A stretch of 64,000 nt of DNA from Streptomyces sp. NBC_00569 (GCF_036345255.1 NZ_CP107783.1:2480001-2544000); one strand, 5' to 3'. Shown: positions 24,621 through 34,449, counted from the first letter of the stretch. The notes: generated by a model not told the origin, from the sequence alone. Translations and numbers: made by a program.

Positions 24621-25586
24621 TGTCGCCGAGTCGGTGGTGGCCACCTGAGTGATCACGTGCGGCACGTCTAGCTCGCAGGTCTCGCTCAGGTATGTCTTGT
24701 GGCGCCGGTCCAGCCTGACCACGCTCGATCCCCCAGCAGGCATCGGTGTCATGGGGCGAGCACAGGCGGTGATGCGCTGGCGGGAGGTCCTTGCCCTCCC
24801 GCCAGCGCACCCCCTTCTCGTCGCGGTGATACTGCTGGACCCACGACTGTCGCAGCACCTGCACCGCATCAACCTCACGCAGCCAGCCTGGAGCTGTGGA
24901 AGCGTAGACCGCTTCGAGCAGGAAGCATCCGGCCGTCCAACGTGCTGGGACCACTGTTCGCGGACCTCTTCACCCTTGGGGAAGCGGTAGTCGTCCACAC
25001 GCGGCCCGTAACGCTCGGCCCACTCGGCTGTGATCAGGCCGGACAGCATGCCGGGGCCGCGACCGCCAGGGCCTCCAGCACGGCCCGCAGCGCCTCACCG
25101 ACGAACTCCATCCGGTTCAGCGTCCGCACCGCCGCGAGCCCATGCGTCGAATCGGTCCGCTGCCGGCCACCAGCTTTCAGCAGGCCCAGCCCGCGCAGGC
25201 GTTCAAGTACCAGCTCCAGCGTCGTCTGTTCCAGTCCGTGCTCGATCAGGCGGGAGCGGAACAGGCTCAGCACAGAGGCATCGAACCTGGGATCGTGCAG
25301 CTCCAGGCCGAGCAGGAACTTCCAGTCCATCCGGGGCCGCACCTGGTCAGCGGCCTGCCGGTCGGTCAGCCCCTCCGCGTACTGCAACACCGATACCAAG
25401 GCCAACGCCCCGGGCGAGACAGCCGGACACCCCCGGCCAGCACACGCCCCGGCGAACGCCTCGTCCTCAAACAACGAGCCCAACGCCTCCCGGATCCGCA
25501 CCGCGAGCGTCCCCTTCGGGAACGCCGCCCGCACCACCCGGGCCGCCAGCTCCGGCCCCCTGATCAGCCCGTGGCTCCAACGACAT
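24621..25586 (-). pseudogene. Decayed IS1182-family transposase, 5' part
   Basis: Conserved blocks of an IS1182/DUF772-type transposase can be followed only by changing frame. AARVVRAAFPKGTLAVRIRE and LTDRQAADQVRPRMDWKFLLG lie in one frame, ITAEWAERYGPRVDDYRFPKG in the next, APGWLREVDAVQVLRQSWVQ in a third, and TYLSETCELDVPHVITQVAT back in the second. Shifts fall near 25550, 25045, 24950 and 24710. The coding sequence stops at about 24620, where the TnpB element begins, so the catalytic C-terminal half is missing. Confidence 0.85.
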
Positions 25587-25720
25587 CCCTCGACCCTTCC
25601 ACTCACGACCACAACAACCATGGGGACCCAACGGCCCAGCCCTGCTCGAATAACGCATTCCTCAGCAGAGTCCTGGAGGGCAGAGCACTGGTCAAGATCA
25701 AAAGGTAGACCCCGGACGGC

Positions 25721-27310
25721 TCACGCCCCGGCGTCCTCGCGGATGAGCTCTGCCGCCTTCTCCGCGAGGGCGACGGTCGGGGCGTGGGTGTGGCCGCGGG
25801 TGATGCGCGGCATCACCGAGGCGTCGACGACGCGCAGGGCCTCGACGCCCCTGACCCGCAGGCGCGGGTCCGTCACCGAGTCCTCGTCGGTGCCCATGCG
25901 GCAGGTGCCGACGGGGTGGTAGAGCGTTTCGGCGCCCGATCGGATCGCCTGGGCGAGCTCCTCGTCGCCGACGGCCCCCGGGTACGGCCCGAGGGGCCCG
26001 TCGGTGTACGGGGTGAGCGACTGGGCCGCGAGGAGTTCCTCGGCGCGGCGCACGCCGGCCATCAGCGTGCGCAGGTCCTCGTCGCGGGCGAGATAGCCGG
26101 GGTCGATCAGCGGCCGCGCCGAGGGGTCTGCCCCGCCCGGGGTGATGAGGCCCTCGCTGGCGGGCTGGAGCAGGACGACGCCGATCGTGATGCCGTGCTC
26201 GACGGGCGGGGTGAGCCCGTGGTTGACGAACGGCACCGGCGCGTAGATCAACTCGATGTCGGGGGCGGCCAGTTCGGGGCGTGTCCTGATGAAGGCGACC
26301 GCCTCTCCGACGTTCGACGTGAGCGGTCCGCGGCCGGCCAGGAGGAAGCGGCCGACATTGGCGAGGGAGTCCGCGCCGGTGAGGGTGACGGGCCGGGGGC
26401 AGCGCATCGTGACGGCGAAGGAGAGATGGTCCTGGAGGTGGCGGCCGACGCCGGGAGACGCGACGCGGACGTCGATCCCGGCCTCGGCGAGCTGCTCGGG
26501 GTCACCGACGCCCGCCTGCTGGAGCAGCTGCGGTGAACCGATCGCGCCCGCGCTGAGGATCACCTCGCGGCGGGCGCGCAGGACGCCGGGGACTCCTTCG
26601 GCGACGACGCCGGCCACGCGGGTGCCGTCGAAGTCGAGGCGCGTGACCCGGGCGTCGGTGTGGATGTGCAGGTTGGGCCTGCGCGCGGCCGGTTTCAGAT
26701 AGCCGTCGGCCGCGCTCCACCGGCGGCCGCGGCGCTGGTTGAGCGGGGTGAGCGCGAAGCCCTCGTGGTCCTCGTGGTTCAGCTCGGTCAGCTCGCGAAG
26801 ACCGGCGGCGCGGCAGGCGTCGAGGAAGGCGGACGTCGTCACGTTCGGGTCGCGCGGCGGGGAGATCCACAGCGGGCCCCGGGTGCCGTGCGGAGAGCCG
26901 GCCCGCCGGGTGCCCGCCCAGCGTTCGGCGCGCTGGAAGAAGCGCGCGAGCTGCTCGTACGACCACTCCTCACCGGCCGCCTCGCCCCACGCGTCGTAGT
27001 CGTCGCGGTGGCCGCGCACCCACATCATGGCGTTCATCGAGGATGATCCGCCGAGGGTGTGGCCGCGCGGCCAGTACAGCTCGCGGCCGTCGAGCGCGGA
27101 CTGCTTGGACGTCGAGTAGTCCCAGTCGTACGGCGTCCTGAACAGCTTCGGGAACGCCGCCGGGATGCGGATCTCGGGTGTGCGGTCGCGCGGGCCCGAC
27201 TCGACGAGCGCGACGCGCACGGCCGGATCCTCCGACAGCCGCGCGGCCAGCACACAGCCGGCCGACCCGGCCCCGACGATGACGTAGTCGTACTCGCCGT
27301 CCTTGCTCAA
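25721..27310 (-). CDS. GMC-family FAD oxidoreductase (choline dehydrogenase-like)
   Basis: 529 residues. The FAD-binding motif YVIVGAGSAGCVLAARLSED is at the N-terminus. GMC signature 1 is in TLGGSSSMNAMMWVRGHRDD, signature 2 in GAIGSPQLLQQAGVG, and the catalytic histidine region is HPVGTCRMG with GHTHAPTVALAEKAA at the end. It oxidises primary or secondary alcohols; substrate unknown. No signal peptide is seen, so it is probably cytoplasmic. The TTG start has GGGAG five bases upstream. It lies next to the laccase gene on the same strand. Confidence 0.9.
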   Translation of the reverse strand: MSKDGEYDYVIVGAGSAGCVLAARLSEDPAVRVALVESGPRDRTPEIRIPAAFPKLFRTPYDWDYSTSKQSALDGRELYWPRGHTLGGSSSMNAMMWVRGHRDDYDAWGEAAGEEWSYEQLARFFQRAERWAGTRRAGSPHGTRGPLWISPPRDPNVTTSAFLDACRAAGLRELTELNHEDHEGFALTPLNQRRGRRWSAADGYLKPAARRPNLHIHTDARVTRLDFDGTRVAGVVAEGVPGVLRARREVILSAGAIGSPQLLQQAGVGDPEQLAEAGIDVRVASPGVGRHLQDHLSFAVTMRCPRPVTLTGADSLANVGRFLLAGRGPLTSNVGEAVAFIRTRPELAAPDIELIYAPVPFVNHGLTPPVEHGITIGVVLLQPASEGLITPGGADPSARPLIDPGYLARDEDLRTLMAGVRRAEELLAAQSLTPYTDGPLGPYPGAVGDEELAQAIRSGAETLYHPVGTCRMGTDEDSVTDPRLRVRGVEALRVVDASVMPRITRGHTHAPTVALAEKAAELIREDAGA

Positions 27311-27402
27311 CTCGACTCCCGGGGTGGGTGGTTGGGGTCAAGGTGAGATGATCCCCGTCCTCCCCGGAGGTGTACACCCGTCGCGTACAGTCGGTACGGC
27401 CC

Positions 27403-28377
27403 CTAGCCGGTGTGACCCGCCGGGTGGTGCGGTTCGTAGCCCGGGATGGTGCCGTCCTCCTTCTTCACCAGGAACAGCCCCACCATCCCCATGTCGGAAT
27501 GGCTCTGCACGTGGCAGTGGTACATCCAGGCGCCCGCCCCGACGCCCTCGCCCGCGATGATCTGGAAGCCGAACGAGTCCGCGGGTCCGACGATCTTGTT
27601 GTCGACGACGCGGCTCGGGTCGTCCGGTCCGGTGAGCATGCCCGTGCGGTTGTCAGCCCAGCGATGACCGTGCATGTGGAAGGTGTGGTAGTACTCGCCG
27701 TGCGTGATCATGACGATCTCGACGCGATCGCCCACCGTGGCCTCGAAGTCGGGGCCTTCGTGCGCCGGCTCGTTGTTGATGGTCATGTCGTTGAAGACGA
27801 TGGTGAACGTGGTGTCCGGAAGGACGTCGCCCTTGCGCCGGACGATCACCGGCCCGTACAGGCCCTTGCGGATGCCGCCGGTGCCGTGTTCCGTGCCGAC
27901 GACGTGGTCGTGATAGTGCCAGTACCCCGCACTGCCCGCGCGCCACGTGCCGTCCTTGCGCCGGCCCGGGGCGTGCGTGCGCCAGGTGTAGGTGCGCTTG
28001 CCGCCGGGTTCGACGTCGCTCCTGTTGAGCTTGGTGCCGTCACTGGAGACCTCGTAGTCGAGGCCGTGGACGTGCAGGCTGGCCGCCACGTCCATGGTGT
28101 TCTCGAACTCGATGTGCAGCGTGTCGCCCTCGTTGAGCTCGATGAGGGGGCCGGGTACGGATGCCTTGCCCTTCTCGAACCCGTAGCCCATCTGCCCGTC
28201 CGCGAGCTTCTCGGCGTACATCTTGATGTGCTTGACCTCACCGCCGGCCGGGGCCGTGCGCACCGGGCCGTCCGCGGGGGCTGCATCCGTGGCCGCGATA
28301 AGTGACAACGATGTCGCAGTCGTCGCGGCGGCAGCCCCGCCCATCAGCACCCGCCGGTTGAAGCTCCGTCTGTCCAT
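27403..28377 (-). CDS. Two-domain small laccase (SLAC-type multicopper oxidase)
   Basis: 324-residue secreted laccase, with a Tat signal [21 protein letters not shown]. Copper ligands fall at the positions known for S. coelicolor SLAC: H102/H104 (LHVHGLDYE), H154/H156/H158 (WHYHDH), H231/H234/H236 (HTFHMHGH), H287-C288-H289 (YHCHVQSH), H293 and M298. Two cupredoxin domains imply the functional trimer of this family. It oxidises phenols or other one-electron donors and reduces O2 to water. It is divergent from the ThuA/sugar-dehydrogenase operon. Confidence 0.95.
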   Translation of the reverse strand: MDRRSFNRRVLMGGAAAATTATSLSLIAATDAAPADGPVRTAPAGGEVKHIKMYAEKLADGQMGYGFEKGKASVPGPLIELNEGDTLHIEFENTMDVAASLHVHGLDYEVSSDGTKLNRSDVEPGGKRTYTWRTHAPGRRKDGTWRAGSAGYWHYHDHVVGTEHGTGGIRKGLYGPVIVRRKGDVLPDTTFTIVFNDMTINNEPAHEGPDFEATVGDRVEIVMITHGEYYHTFHMHGHRWADNRTGMLTGPDDPSRVVDNKIVGPADSFGFQIIAGEGVGAGAWMYHCHVQSHSDMGMVGLFLVKKEDGTIPGYEPHHPAGHTG

Positions 28378-28514
28378 GCCGAACTCCCCATCCTCGTACG
28401 GGACTTACGCGGACGTGCCACCAGTGCCTGTCGTGACGGCCAGAGAGACGGTAACCGGCTGATCTTCGTTTATCCACACCCAGGACAAAGTTCGCGCCAT
28501 TGCGGCCATACCTA

Positions 28515-28543
28515 TTGGCGCGCCGCGAAAAGAGGTCTAGCTT
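28515..28543 (+). promoter_or_regulatory. Promoter of the ThuA/sugar-dehydrogenase operon
   Basis: TTGGCG (28515-28520), a 17-bp spacer, and TAGCTT (28538-28543). An inverted repeat (CGCGCCATT at 28493-28501 with ATTGGCGCG at 28514-28522) overlaps the -35 element and could be an operator. Confidence 0.55.
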
Positions 28544-28585
28544 CGTCCGCGCCGTACCTGTGACCGACGAGGGGTGGGTGAACTC

Positions 28586-31102
28586 ATGCGGTCCACGCCG
28601 CATCAAGAACCCTTGGGTTTAAGAGGGTTGGACAGAGACAGACGCAGACGACGCCGTGCCGTCGCCGCGGTCCTGGCGTCCGGGGCGGTAGCCGCCGGAC
28701 TGCTCACCGGGCCCGCCGCCAGCGCGCGTCCGTTCCCCGAACCATCCGTGACAACGATGTCCCTGCCGTCACCTCCCGGCGGGGCGAACGTGCGCGTCCT
28801 GGTGTACTACGGCTCCGCCGCGGGCGGCGACGAGTCACCGGTGGTGAACGCGGGGATCGCGGCCATCGAGAAGATCGGCCAGAGCGGCCCCGCCGCCCAG
28901 CGCTTCAAGATCACGGCGACGGACGACGCGTCCGTGTTCACCGACGCCACCAAGCTGGGCCGTTTCAACGCGGTCGTCTTCCTGACCGGCGGCGGCGACG
29001 TGCTCGACCCGGACCAGGAGGCGGGGCTCGAGTCGTACATGGAGGCCGGCGGCGGATTCGTCGGCATCCACGACGCGGCCCGCGCCGAACCGTACTCCGA
29101 CTGGTTCACCGGCCTGATCGGCGCGCGCCCGGCGGACTCCGGCCCGGCGAACGTCCAGCGGGCCACCGTCGAGGTCGGTGACCGTCAGCATCCGGCCACC
29201 AAGGACCTTCCCGTGCAGTGGAAGCGGCCCGACCAGTGGCTGAACTGGGTGAAGAACCCGTCCGGCTCGGTGCACACCGTGGCCCGGGTCCGCGAGTCGA
29301 CGTACCAGCCGGGCGCGAGCGCCAACGGCGCGGACCACCCGGTGTCCTGGTGCCGCGACTACGACGGCGGACGCTCCTTCTACACGGGCATGGGCGGCAC
29401 GGCCTCCAGCTACGACGAGGTGGACTTCCAGTCGCACCTGCGCGGCGCCCTGCTGTGGACGAGCCGCATCGTGCGCGCCGACTGCAAGGCCGCGATCGAC
29501 TCCAACTACAAGGCGGAGCGCCTCACCCAGCCCAACCAGGCGGGCCAGAACGACCAGATCGGCGAGCCGCACGGCCTGGTCACCGCGCCCGACGGACGCG
29601 TCCTGTACATCGGCCGCGGCGGCGCCGACTCCTCGCAGCCGGTGATCACCGACTGGAACAACCCCGATGTCGGCAAGGGCAAGGGCGAGATCCAGGTCTA
29701 CGACCCGAAGACCAAGAAGGTCACCCAGGCCGGGGCCCTGACCGTCTTCGGCAACAAAGGCGGCGGTGACGAGCTGACCAAGGTCGAGGAGGGGCTGCTC
29801 GGCATCGAGCTCGACCCGAAGTTCGAGCAGAACGGCTGGGTGTACCTGCACTACACGCCGCACTCGCAGATCGACCGTGACAAGCAGATGGCCGAGCGCC
29901 GCGTCTCGCGCTTCACGCTCGACCTGACGACCAACAAGCTGGACATGGGCAGCGAGAAGGTGCTGCTCAAGTGGCCGGTGCAGATCCACAGTTGCTGCCA
30001 CGCGGGTGGCGGGATGGCCTGGGACTCCAAGGGCAACCTGTACATCGCGACCGGTGACAACAACTCCTCCGGCTTCAGCGACGGTTACTCGGGCAACAAC
30101 CCGCAGCCGAACTACAAGGGCGTCTCCTTCGCGGACGCGCGCCGCACCGCCGGCAACACGAACAACCTCAACGGCAAGATCCTGCGCATCCACCCGGAGG
30201 CCGACGGCACGTACACGCTGCCGGAGGGCAACCTCTTCACCGGCAAGGAGACGGCCGAGGGCGGAGGCAAGACGCGCGGCGAGATCTATGTGATGGGTGT
30301 CCGCAACCCGGCGCGCATCTCCGTCGACAGGAAGACCGACACGCTGTACGCGGGCTGGGTCGGTCCGGACGCCGGTGAGCCGTCGACGACCTGGGGTCCG
30401 GCGAAGTACGACACGTTCGCCGTCATCACCAAGGCGTCCAACCGCGGCTGGCCGTACTGCATGGGCAACAAGCAGCCCTACCGCGACCGCAATCTGCCGG
30501 ACCCGACGAAGCCGCTCGGCTGGTACGACTGCGACCACCCGAAGAACGAGTCGCCGAACAACGACGGTCTCGTCAACCTCCCGCCGGTCACCGGCAACAA
30601 CATCTGGTACTCGCCGCAGGGCGGGGCGCCCGACTACCCGCGCGACGCCAACGGCATCCCCTCGTACAAGAAGGAGGAGGCCAAGTACCTCCTGCCGTGG
30701 CTGAAGGGCGGCGGCCAGGCCGCGATGGACGGTCCCGTCTACCGCTACGACGCGTCCGTCCCGAACACCGACAAGTGGCCGAGCTACTGGGACGGCAAGT
30801 GGTTCGTCGGTGACTTCTACGACGCCACGCAGCCGCGGCACGCCGTGATCACCGACCCGAAGACGGCCGGCGACGGCGGCATCCCGGTGCACGCCGAGAA
30901 CCTCAAGAAGATCGTGCCGGTCGGCAACGACGGCATCAAGAACCTCATGGACTGGAAGTTCGGCCCCGACGGCGCGCTCTACGTCCTCGACTACGGCCGC
31001 GGCTTCTTCACCTCGGACGCCAAGTCGGCCCTGTGGAAGGTGACTTACACGGGCGGCGAGGCGACCCCTGCGGCCGGTGACCTGGCCAGGAAGGCGCAGT
31101 GA
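28586..31102 (+). CDS. Secreted ThuA-domain/PQQ-type sugar dehydrogenase fusion
   Basis: 838 residues. A long signal peptide (arginine-rich n-region DRDRRRRRRAVAAVL, cleavage near ASARP) is followed by a ThuA-like class-I amidotransferase-fold domain (about 70-290: VRVLVYYGSAAGG, FTGGGDVLDPDQEAGLESYMEAGGGFVGIHDAA-like core). A glucose/sorbosone dehydrogenase beta-propeller comes next (about 315-830: EPHGLVTAPDGRVLYIGRGG, LLGIELDPKF, HAGGGMAWDSKGNLYIATGDN, NNLNGKILRI, GVRNPARISVD). It would oxidise sugars or sugar alcohols outside the cell with PQQ. ATG 28586 has GAGGGG 11 bases upstream; a GTG at 28574 is possible. Its TGA overlaps the next ATG. Confidence 0.88.
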   Translation: MRSTPHQEPLGLRGLDRDRRRRRRAVAAVLASGAVAAGLLTGPAASARPFPEPSVTTMSLPSPPGGANVRVLVYYGSAAGGDESPVVNAGIAAIEKIGQSGPAAQRFKITATDDASVFTDATKLGRFNAVVFLTGGGDVLDPDQEAGLESYMEAGGGFVGIHDAARAEPYSDWFTGLIGARPADSGPANVQRATVEVGDRQHPATKDLPVQWKRPDQWLNWVKNPSGSVHTVARVRESTYQPGASANGADHPVSWCRDYDGGRSFYTGMGGTASSYDEVDFQSHLRGALLWTSRIVRADCKAAIDSNYKAERLTQPNQAGQNDQIGEPHGLVTAPDGRVLYIGRGGADSSQPVITDWNNPDVGKGKGEIQVYDPKTKKVTQAGALTVFGNKGGGDELTKVEEGLLGIELDPKFEQNGWVYLHYTPHSQIDRDKQMAERRVSRFTLDLTTNKLDMGSEKVLLKWPVQIHSCCHAGGGMAWDSKGNLYIATGDNNSSGFSDGYSGNNPQPNYKGVSFADARRTAGNTNNLNGKILRIHPEADGTYTLPEGNLFTGKETAEGGGKTRGEIYVMGVRNPARISVDRKTDTLYAGWVGPDAGEPSTTWGPAKYDTFAVITKASNRGWPYCMGNKQPYRDRNLPDPTKPLGWYDCDHPKNESPNNDGLVNLPPVTGNNIWYSPQGGAPDYPRDANGIPSYKKEEAKYLLPWLKGGGQAAMDGPVYRYDASVPNTDKWPSYWDGKWFVGDFYDATQPRHAVITDPKTAGDGGIPVHAENLKKIVPVGNDGIKNLMDWKFGPDGALYVLDYGRGFFTSDAKSALWKVTYTGGEATPAAGDLARKAQ

Positions 31103-33309
31103 TGAGGATGCGCAGCAAGAACCGCCGAAGACTGTGGACGGCGCTGTTCGCCGCCCTGCTGATGGCGCTCGGACTCGGCTCCCCCGTCGCGTTCGGGCAG
31201 GACGCCCCGGACGCCGCCGCGCAGCAGGTCCTGACCTGGACCGGCAGCGACGACATCACCAAGTACGCCTCGGCGCCGACGACGGCGGTCGCGGGCGCGA
31301 CGACGATCGTCTTCGAGAACAGCGCGGCGACCGGCAACACCATGGGCATGCCGCACACGCTGACGTTCGACACGTCGGACCCCGAGTACAACAACGACGT
31401 GCCGGTGAACATCCTGGCCAACCCCAACGACAGTGAGGGCGGCAAGCACTCGGTCGAGGTCACCCTGACCCCGGGCCGCTACCGCTACCACTGCTCGATC
31501 CCCGGCCACGAGGCCATGCAGGGCATCCTCGTCGTGACCGAGGGCGGCGGCGAGGACACGGCCGCACCGGAGACCTCGGCGAAGGTCGAGGGGCAGAAGA
31601 ACGCCCAAGGGGAGTACGTCGGTTCGGCGTCGGTCAGTGTGACGGCGACGGACGCGGGCTCCGGTGTCGACAAGGTCGAGTACGCGGTGGGCGCCGACGG
31701 CGCCTGGCAGCCGTACACGACAGCGGTCGTCGTCGACCAGGTCGGGGCGCACAAGATCCGCTACCGGGCGTCCGACAAGGCGGGGAACGTGGCGGCGGAG
31801 AAGTCGGTGGACTTCACCGTGGTCGCGCCACCGACGGACGACACGGCTCCGCCGGAGACCTCGGCGACGGTCAGCGGTGAGAAGAACGACAAGGGCGAGT
31901 ACCTCTCGATGGCGACGGTCACGGTGACGGCCTCCGACACCGGCTCCGGAGTCAACTCCATCGAGTACGCGCTGGGTTCGGACGGCGCCTGGCAGCCGTA
32001 CACCTCACCGGTGATGGTGCACGAGGTGGGCGCCCACACCGTGCGCTACCGGGCCGCGGACAAGGCGGGGAACGTGGCCGCCGAGAAGTCGGTCGACTTC
32101 ACCGTGGTCGCCCCGCCCGTGCAGGACAAGACGCCGCCCGAGGTGTCCGCGAAGGTCGACGGAGACCGGAACTCCGACGGCGCGTACCTCAAGGGCGCCA
32201 AGGTGACGGTCTCCGCGACGGACTCCGACTCGGGTGTCGACAAGATCGAGTACTCGCTCGACGCGGGCCCCTACCTCGCCTACACGGCGCCGGTCGTGGT
32301 GGACCGGGCGGGCGCGCACACGGTCATGTACCGGGCGACCGACAAGGCCGGTAACACGTCGGCGGCGAAGTCGGAGGCCTTCACGGTCACGACGGGCGGC
32401 GGGGTCCCGGCGCCCAACTGCGCCGAGTTCGACGAGCGGTTGACGGTGATCGTCGGCACGGTCGACACGGGCATCCCGAACCGGGTCACCAACAACCGGT
32501 GCCGGATCAACGAGTTGATCGAGGACGAGCGGGAGTGGACCTCGCAGGCCCTCTTCCTCAAGCACGTCAAGACCGTCACCGACAAGCTCCTCAAGGAAGG
32601 CGTGATAGACCAGCGCGAGTACAACAAGATCAACCGCGCCGCCAAGCAGTCGGGGATCGGCAAGCCCGGCCAGACCGAGGGCTACCGCAAGATCTTCGAC
32701 GGTACGCAGGGCTCGCTCGACAAGTGGGAGCAGGTCGGCGGCGGCAGGTTCGGCCTGAACGCGGACGGCTCGATCACGTCGAGCACCTCGGTCGAGGGCA
32801 TGGGCATGCTGTGGTTCCCGCAGCGCAAGTACGGCGACTTCTCGCTGAAGCTCCAGTGGCGGGACGACGCGCCGGGCACGGGCAACGCCAACGGCGGTGT
32901 CTTCGTGCGCTTCCCGTGGGTCCACGACCACCCGGAGGAGTCGCGGCCGGAGTGGGTCGCCATCAAGTACGGGCACGAGGTGCAGGTCCTCGACCGTCCT
33001 GACGGCGACATGTACAAGACCGGCTCGATCTACGGCTTCGACCGCGTGGGTCTCGCGGGCGCGGGCGTCACCCAGAAGGGCACGTGGAACGACTACGAGA
33101 TCCGTGTGGTCGGCCAGCACTTCTCGATCCTGCGCAACGGCGTCCTGATCAACGAGTTCGACAACACGGGCGGTCAGGTCTTCGAGCCCCCGCGCGGGGA
33201 CGACCCGGGCACGGACGGCCGGCGGTTCTCCTCCGGCTATGTCGGGCTCCAGGTGCACAGCACGACGGACGTCATCTCGTACCGCGACATCCGCATCAAG
33301 GAGCTGTAA
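31102..33309 (+). CDS. Secreted cupredoxin/OmpL47-repeat/DUF1080 fusion protein
   Basis: 735 residues. A signal peptide (RRRLWTALFAALLMALGLGSPVAFG) is followed by a cupredoxin domain (about 35-145) with a type-1 copper pattern (MPHTLTFD for the first His; YHCSIPGHEAMQG for Cys-His-Met). Three OmpL47-type beta repeats of about 95 residues follow (each with GSGVDKVEYAV-like and YRASDKAGNVAAEKSVDFTV cores), and a C-terminal DUF1080 concanavalin-like domain (about 545-735: GYRKIFDGT, GGVFVRFPW, EVQVLDRPDGDMYKTGSIYG). DUF1080 members include 3-keto-disaccharide hydrolases. The overlapping stop/start (TGATG) couples it to the sugar dehydrogenase. Confidence 0.88.
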   Translation: MRMRSKNRRRLWTALFAALLMALGLGSPVAFGQDAPDAAAQQVLTWTGSDDITKYASAPTTAVAGATTIVFENSAATGNTMGMPHTLTFDTSDPEYNNDVPVNILANPNDSEGGKHSVEVTLTPGRYRYHCSIPGHEAMQGILVVTEGGGEDTAAPETSAKVEGQKNAQGEYVGSASVSVTATDAGSGVDKVEYAVGADGAWQPYTTAVVVDQVGAHKIRYRASDKAGNVAAEKSVDFTVVAPPTDDTAPPETSATVSGEKNDKGEYLSMATVTVTASDTGSGVNSIEYALGSDGAWQPYTSPVMVHEVGAHTVRYRAADKAGNVAAEKSVDFTVVAPPVQDKTPPEVSAKVDGDRNSDGAYLKGAKVTVSATDSDSGVDKIEYSLDAGPYLAYTAPVVVDRAGAHTVMYRATDKAGNTSAAKSEAFTVTTGGGVPAPNCAEFDERLTVIVGTVDTGIPNRVTNNRCRINELIEDEREWTSQALFLKHVKTVTDKLLKEGVIDQREYNKINRAAKQSGIGKPGQTEGYRKIFDGTQGSLDKWEQVGGGRFGLNADGSITSSTSVEGMGMLWFPQRKYGDFSLKLQWRDDAPGTGNANGGVFVRFPWVHDHPEESRPEWVAIKYGHEVQVLDRPDGDMYKTGSIYGFDRVGLAGAGVTQKGTWNDYEIRVVGQHFSILRNGVLINEFDNTGGQVFEPPRGDDPGTDGRRFSSGYVGLQVHSTTDVISYRDIRIKEL

Positions 33310-33349
33310 CAGGCACTATTTGTACAGCAGTTGAGCGTGTAGAGCCGGG

Positions 33350-34375
33350 TCAGTCCTCGTGTCTGGCCCGGCTCGGCTGTACCCGCTTGGGCTCGCCCGG
33401 CATCTTCGGGTACTCGGGCGGGTACGGCATGTCGCCGAGGCCGCGGTCCCGTTCGTCCTGGTCGGCGAGTTCGAGGAGCGCGTCGAGCCGGTAGGCGTGC
33501 TCGTCCATGTCCTCGTGGACGTCACCGACTTCGGCGTAGCGGGCCGGCATGGAGCCGATGTCGAAGTCGGCCGGGCGCGCGTCGTCGACCTCGTCCCAGC
33601 GCAGGGGCGCTGACACGGGGGCGTTCGGCCGTGGCCGTACCGAGTAGGCGGAGGCGATGGTGCGGTCGCGTGCGGTCTGATTGAAGTCGACGAAGATGCG
33701 CTCGCCGCGCTCCTCCTTCCACCAGGCTGTGGTGACGTGGTCCGGCATACGGCGCTCCAGCTCGCGGCCGCAGGCGATGGCCGCGCGGCGCACCTCGACG
33801 AAGGTCCAGTGCGGGGCGATCGGCACGAAGACGTGCATGCCGCGGCCGCCGGACGTCTTGGGCCAGCCGCGCAGGCCGCCGACGTCATGGAGGACGGAGC
33901 GCAGCTCGTGGGCGGCGCGGACGGCGTCGGTGTAGTCGGTGCCGGGCTGCGGGTCCAGGTCGATGCGCAGCTCGTCGGGGTGGTCGGGGTGCGCGCGGCG
34001 GACGGGCCAGGGATGGAAGGTGAGGGTGCCGTACTGGGCCGCCCAGATGACGGCGGCGATCTCGGTGGGGCACATCTCGTCCGCGTGGCGCCCGCTGGGG
34101 AAGGTGATGGTGCCGGTGGGAATCCAGTCGGGCAGGTTCTTGGCTGCGCGCTTCTGGTAGAAGGACTCGCCGTCCAGGCCTTCGGGGTAGCGCTGGAGGG
34201 TGGTGGGGCGGTCGCGCAGGGCGCGCACGATGCCGGGGCCGACGGAGAGGAAGTAGCGGGCGAGGTCGAGCTTGGTGTAGCCGGGCTCCGGGAACATGAC
34301 CCGGTCGGGGCTGGACAGGCGTACCGTCCGCTCCCCCGCCTCCAGCTCCACCGCCGCGCCGTTCGACTTGCCCAT
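33350..34375 (-). CDS. Stand-alone LigD-type polymerase/primase (NHEJ)
   Basis: 341-residue archaeo-eukaryotic-primase-fold polymerase as in the Pol domain of LigD. Catalytic aspartates are D139 and D141 (LRIDLDPQPGTDY) and D230 (RIFVDFNQTARDRTIASAYS). GRGMHVFVPI and TLQRYPEGLDGESFYQKRAAKN are family signatures. It fills short gaps and adds nucleotides during bacterial non-homologous end joining. No ligase or nuclease domain is fused. Divergent from the LigC-type ligase across 74 bp; no ku gene is in the window. Confidence 0.92.
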   Translation of the reverse strand: MGKSNGAAVELEAGERTVRLSSPDRVMFPEPGYTKLDLARYFLSVGPGIVRALRDRPTTLQRYPEGLDGESFYQKRAAKNLPDWIPTGTITFPSGRHADEMCPTEIAAVIWAAQYGTLTFHPWPVRRAHPDHPDELRIDLDPQPGTDYTDAVRAAHELRSVLHDVGGLRGWPKTSGGRGMHVFVPIAPHWTFVEVRRAAIACGRELERRMPDHVTTAWWKEERGERIFVDFNQTARDRTIASAYSVRPRPNAPVSAPLRWDEVDDARPADFDIGSMPARYAEVGDVHEDMDEHAYRLDALLELADQDERDRGLGDMPYPPEYPKMPGEPKRVQPSRARHED

Positions 34376-34449
34376 GCGGGTCACGCTAGGCGCATCGGCC
34401 GACTTGCGCATACCGGGCGGGTGCGGGCGTATCGCGTCAGAATCGGCTC

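Larger units (their letters stand above)
23223..25700. mobile_element. Composite insertion: TnpB element inside a decayed IS1182-type element
   Basis: The block between GH64 and the GMC oxidoreductase is entirely mobile DNA. GATCTTGA-AGTGCTCT at 23223-23238 and, inverted, GATCTTGACCAGTGCTCT at 25683-25700 form an imperfect inverted repeat around it. Inside are a TnpB gene with its ends (about 23231-24620) and the 5' part of a frameshifted IS1182-type transposase (24621-25586). No TnpA transposase gene is present. Confidence 0.7.

Noticed and set aside
24600..25621. Functional transposase gene with programmed frameshifting
   Set aside because: At least four frame changes are needed, and the catalytic C-terminal half is missing. 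Decay is the simpler explanation.
31561..32400. DNA-level tandem repeats in the cupredoxin/DUF1080 gene as a mobile element
   Set aside because: They are in-frame copies of the OmpL47 domain within one continuous coding sequence.
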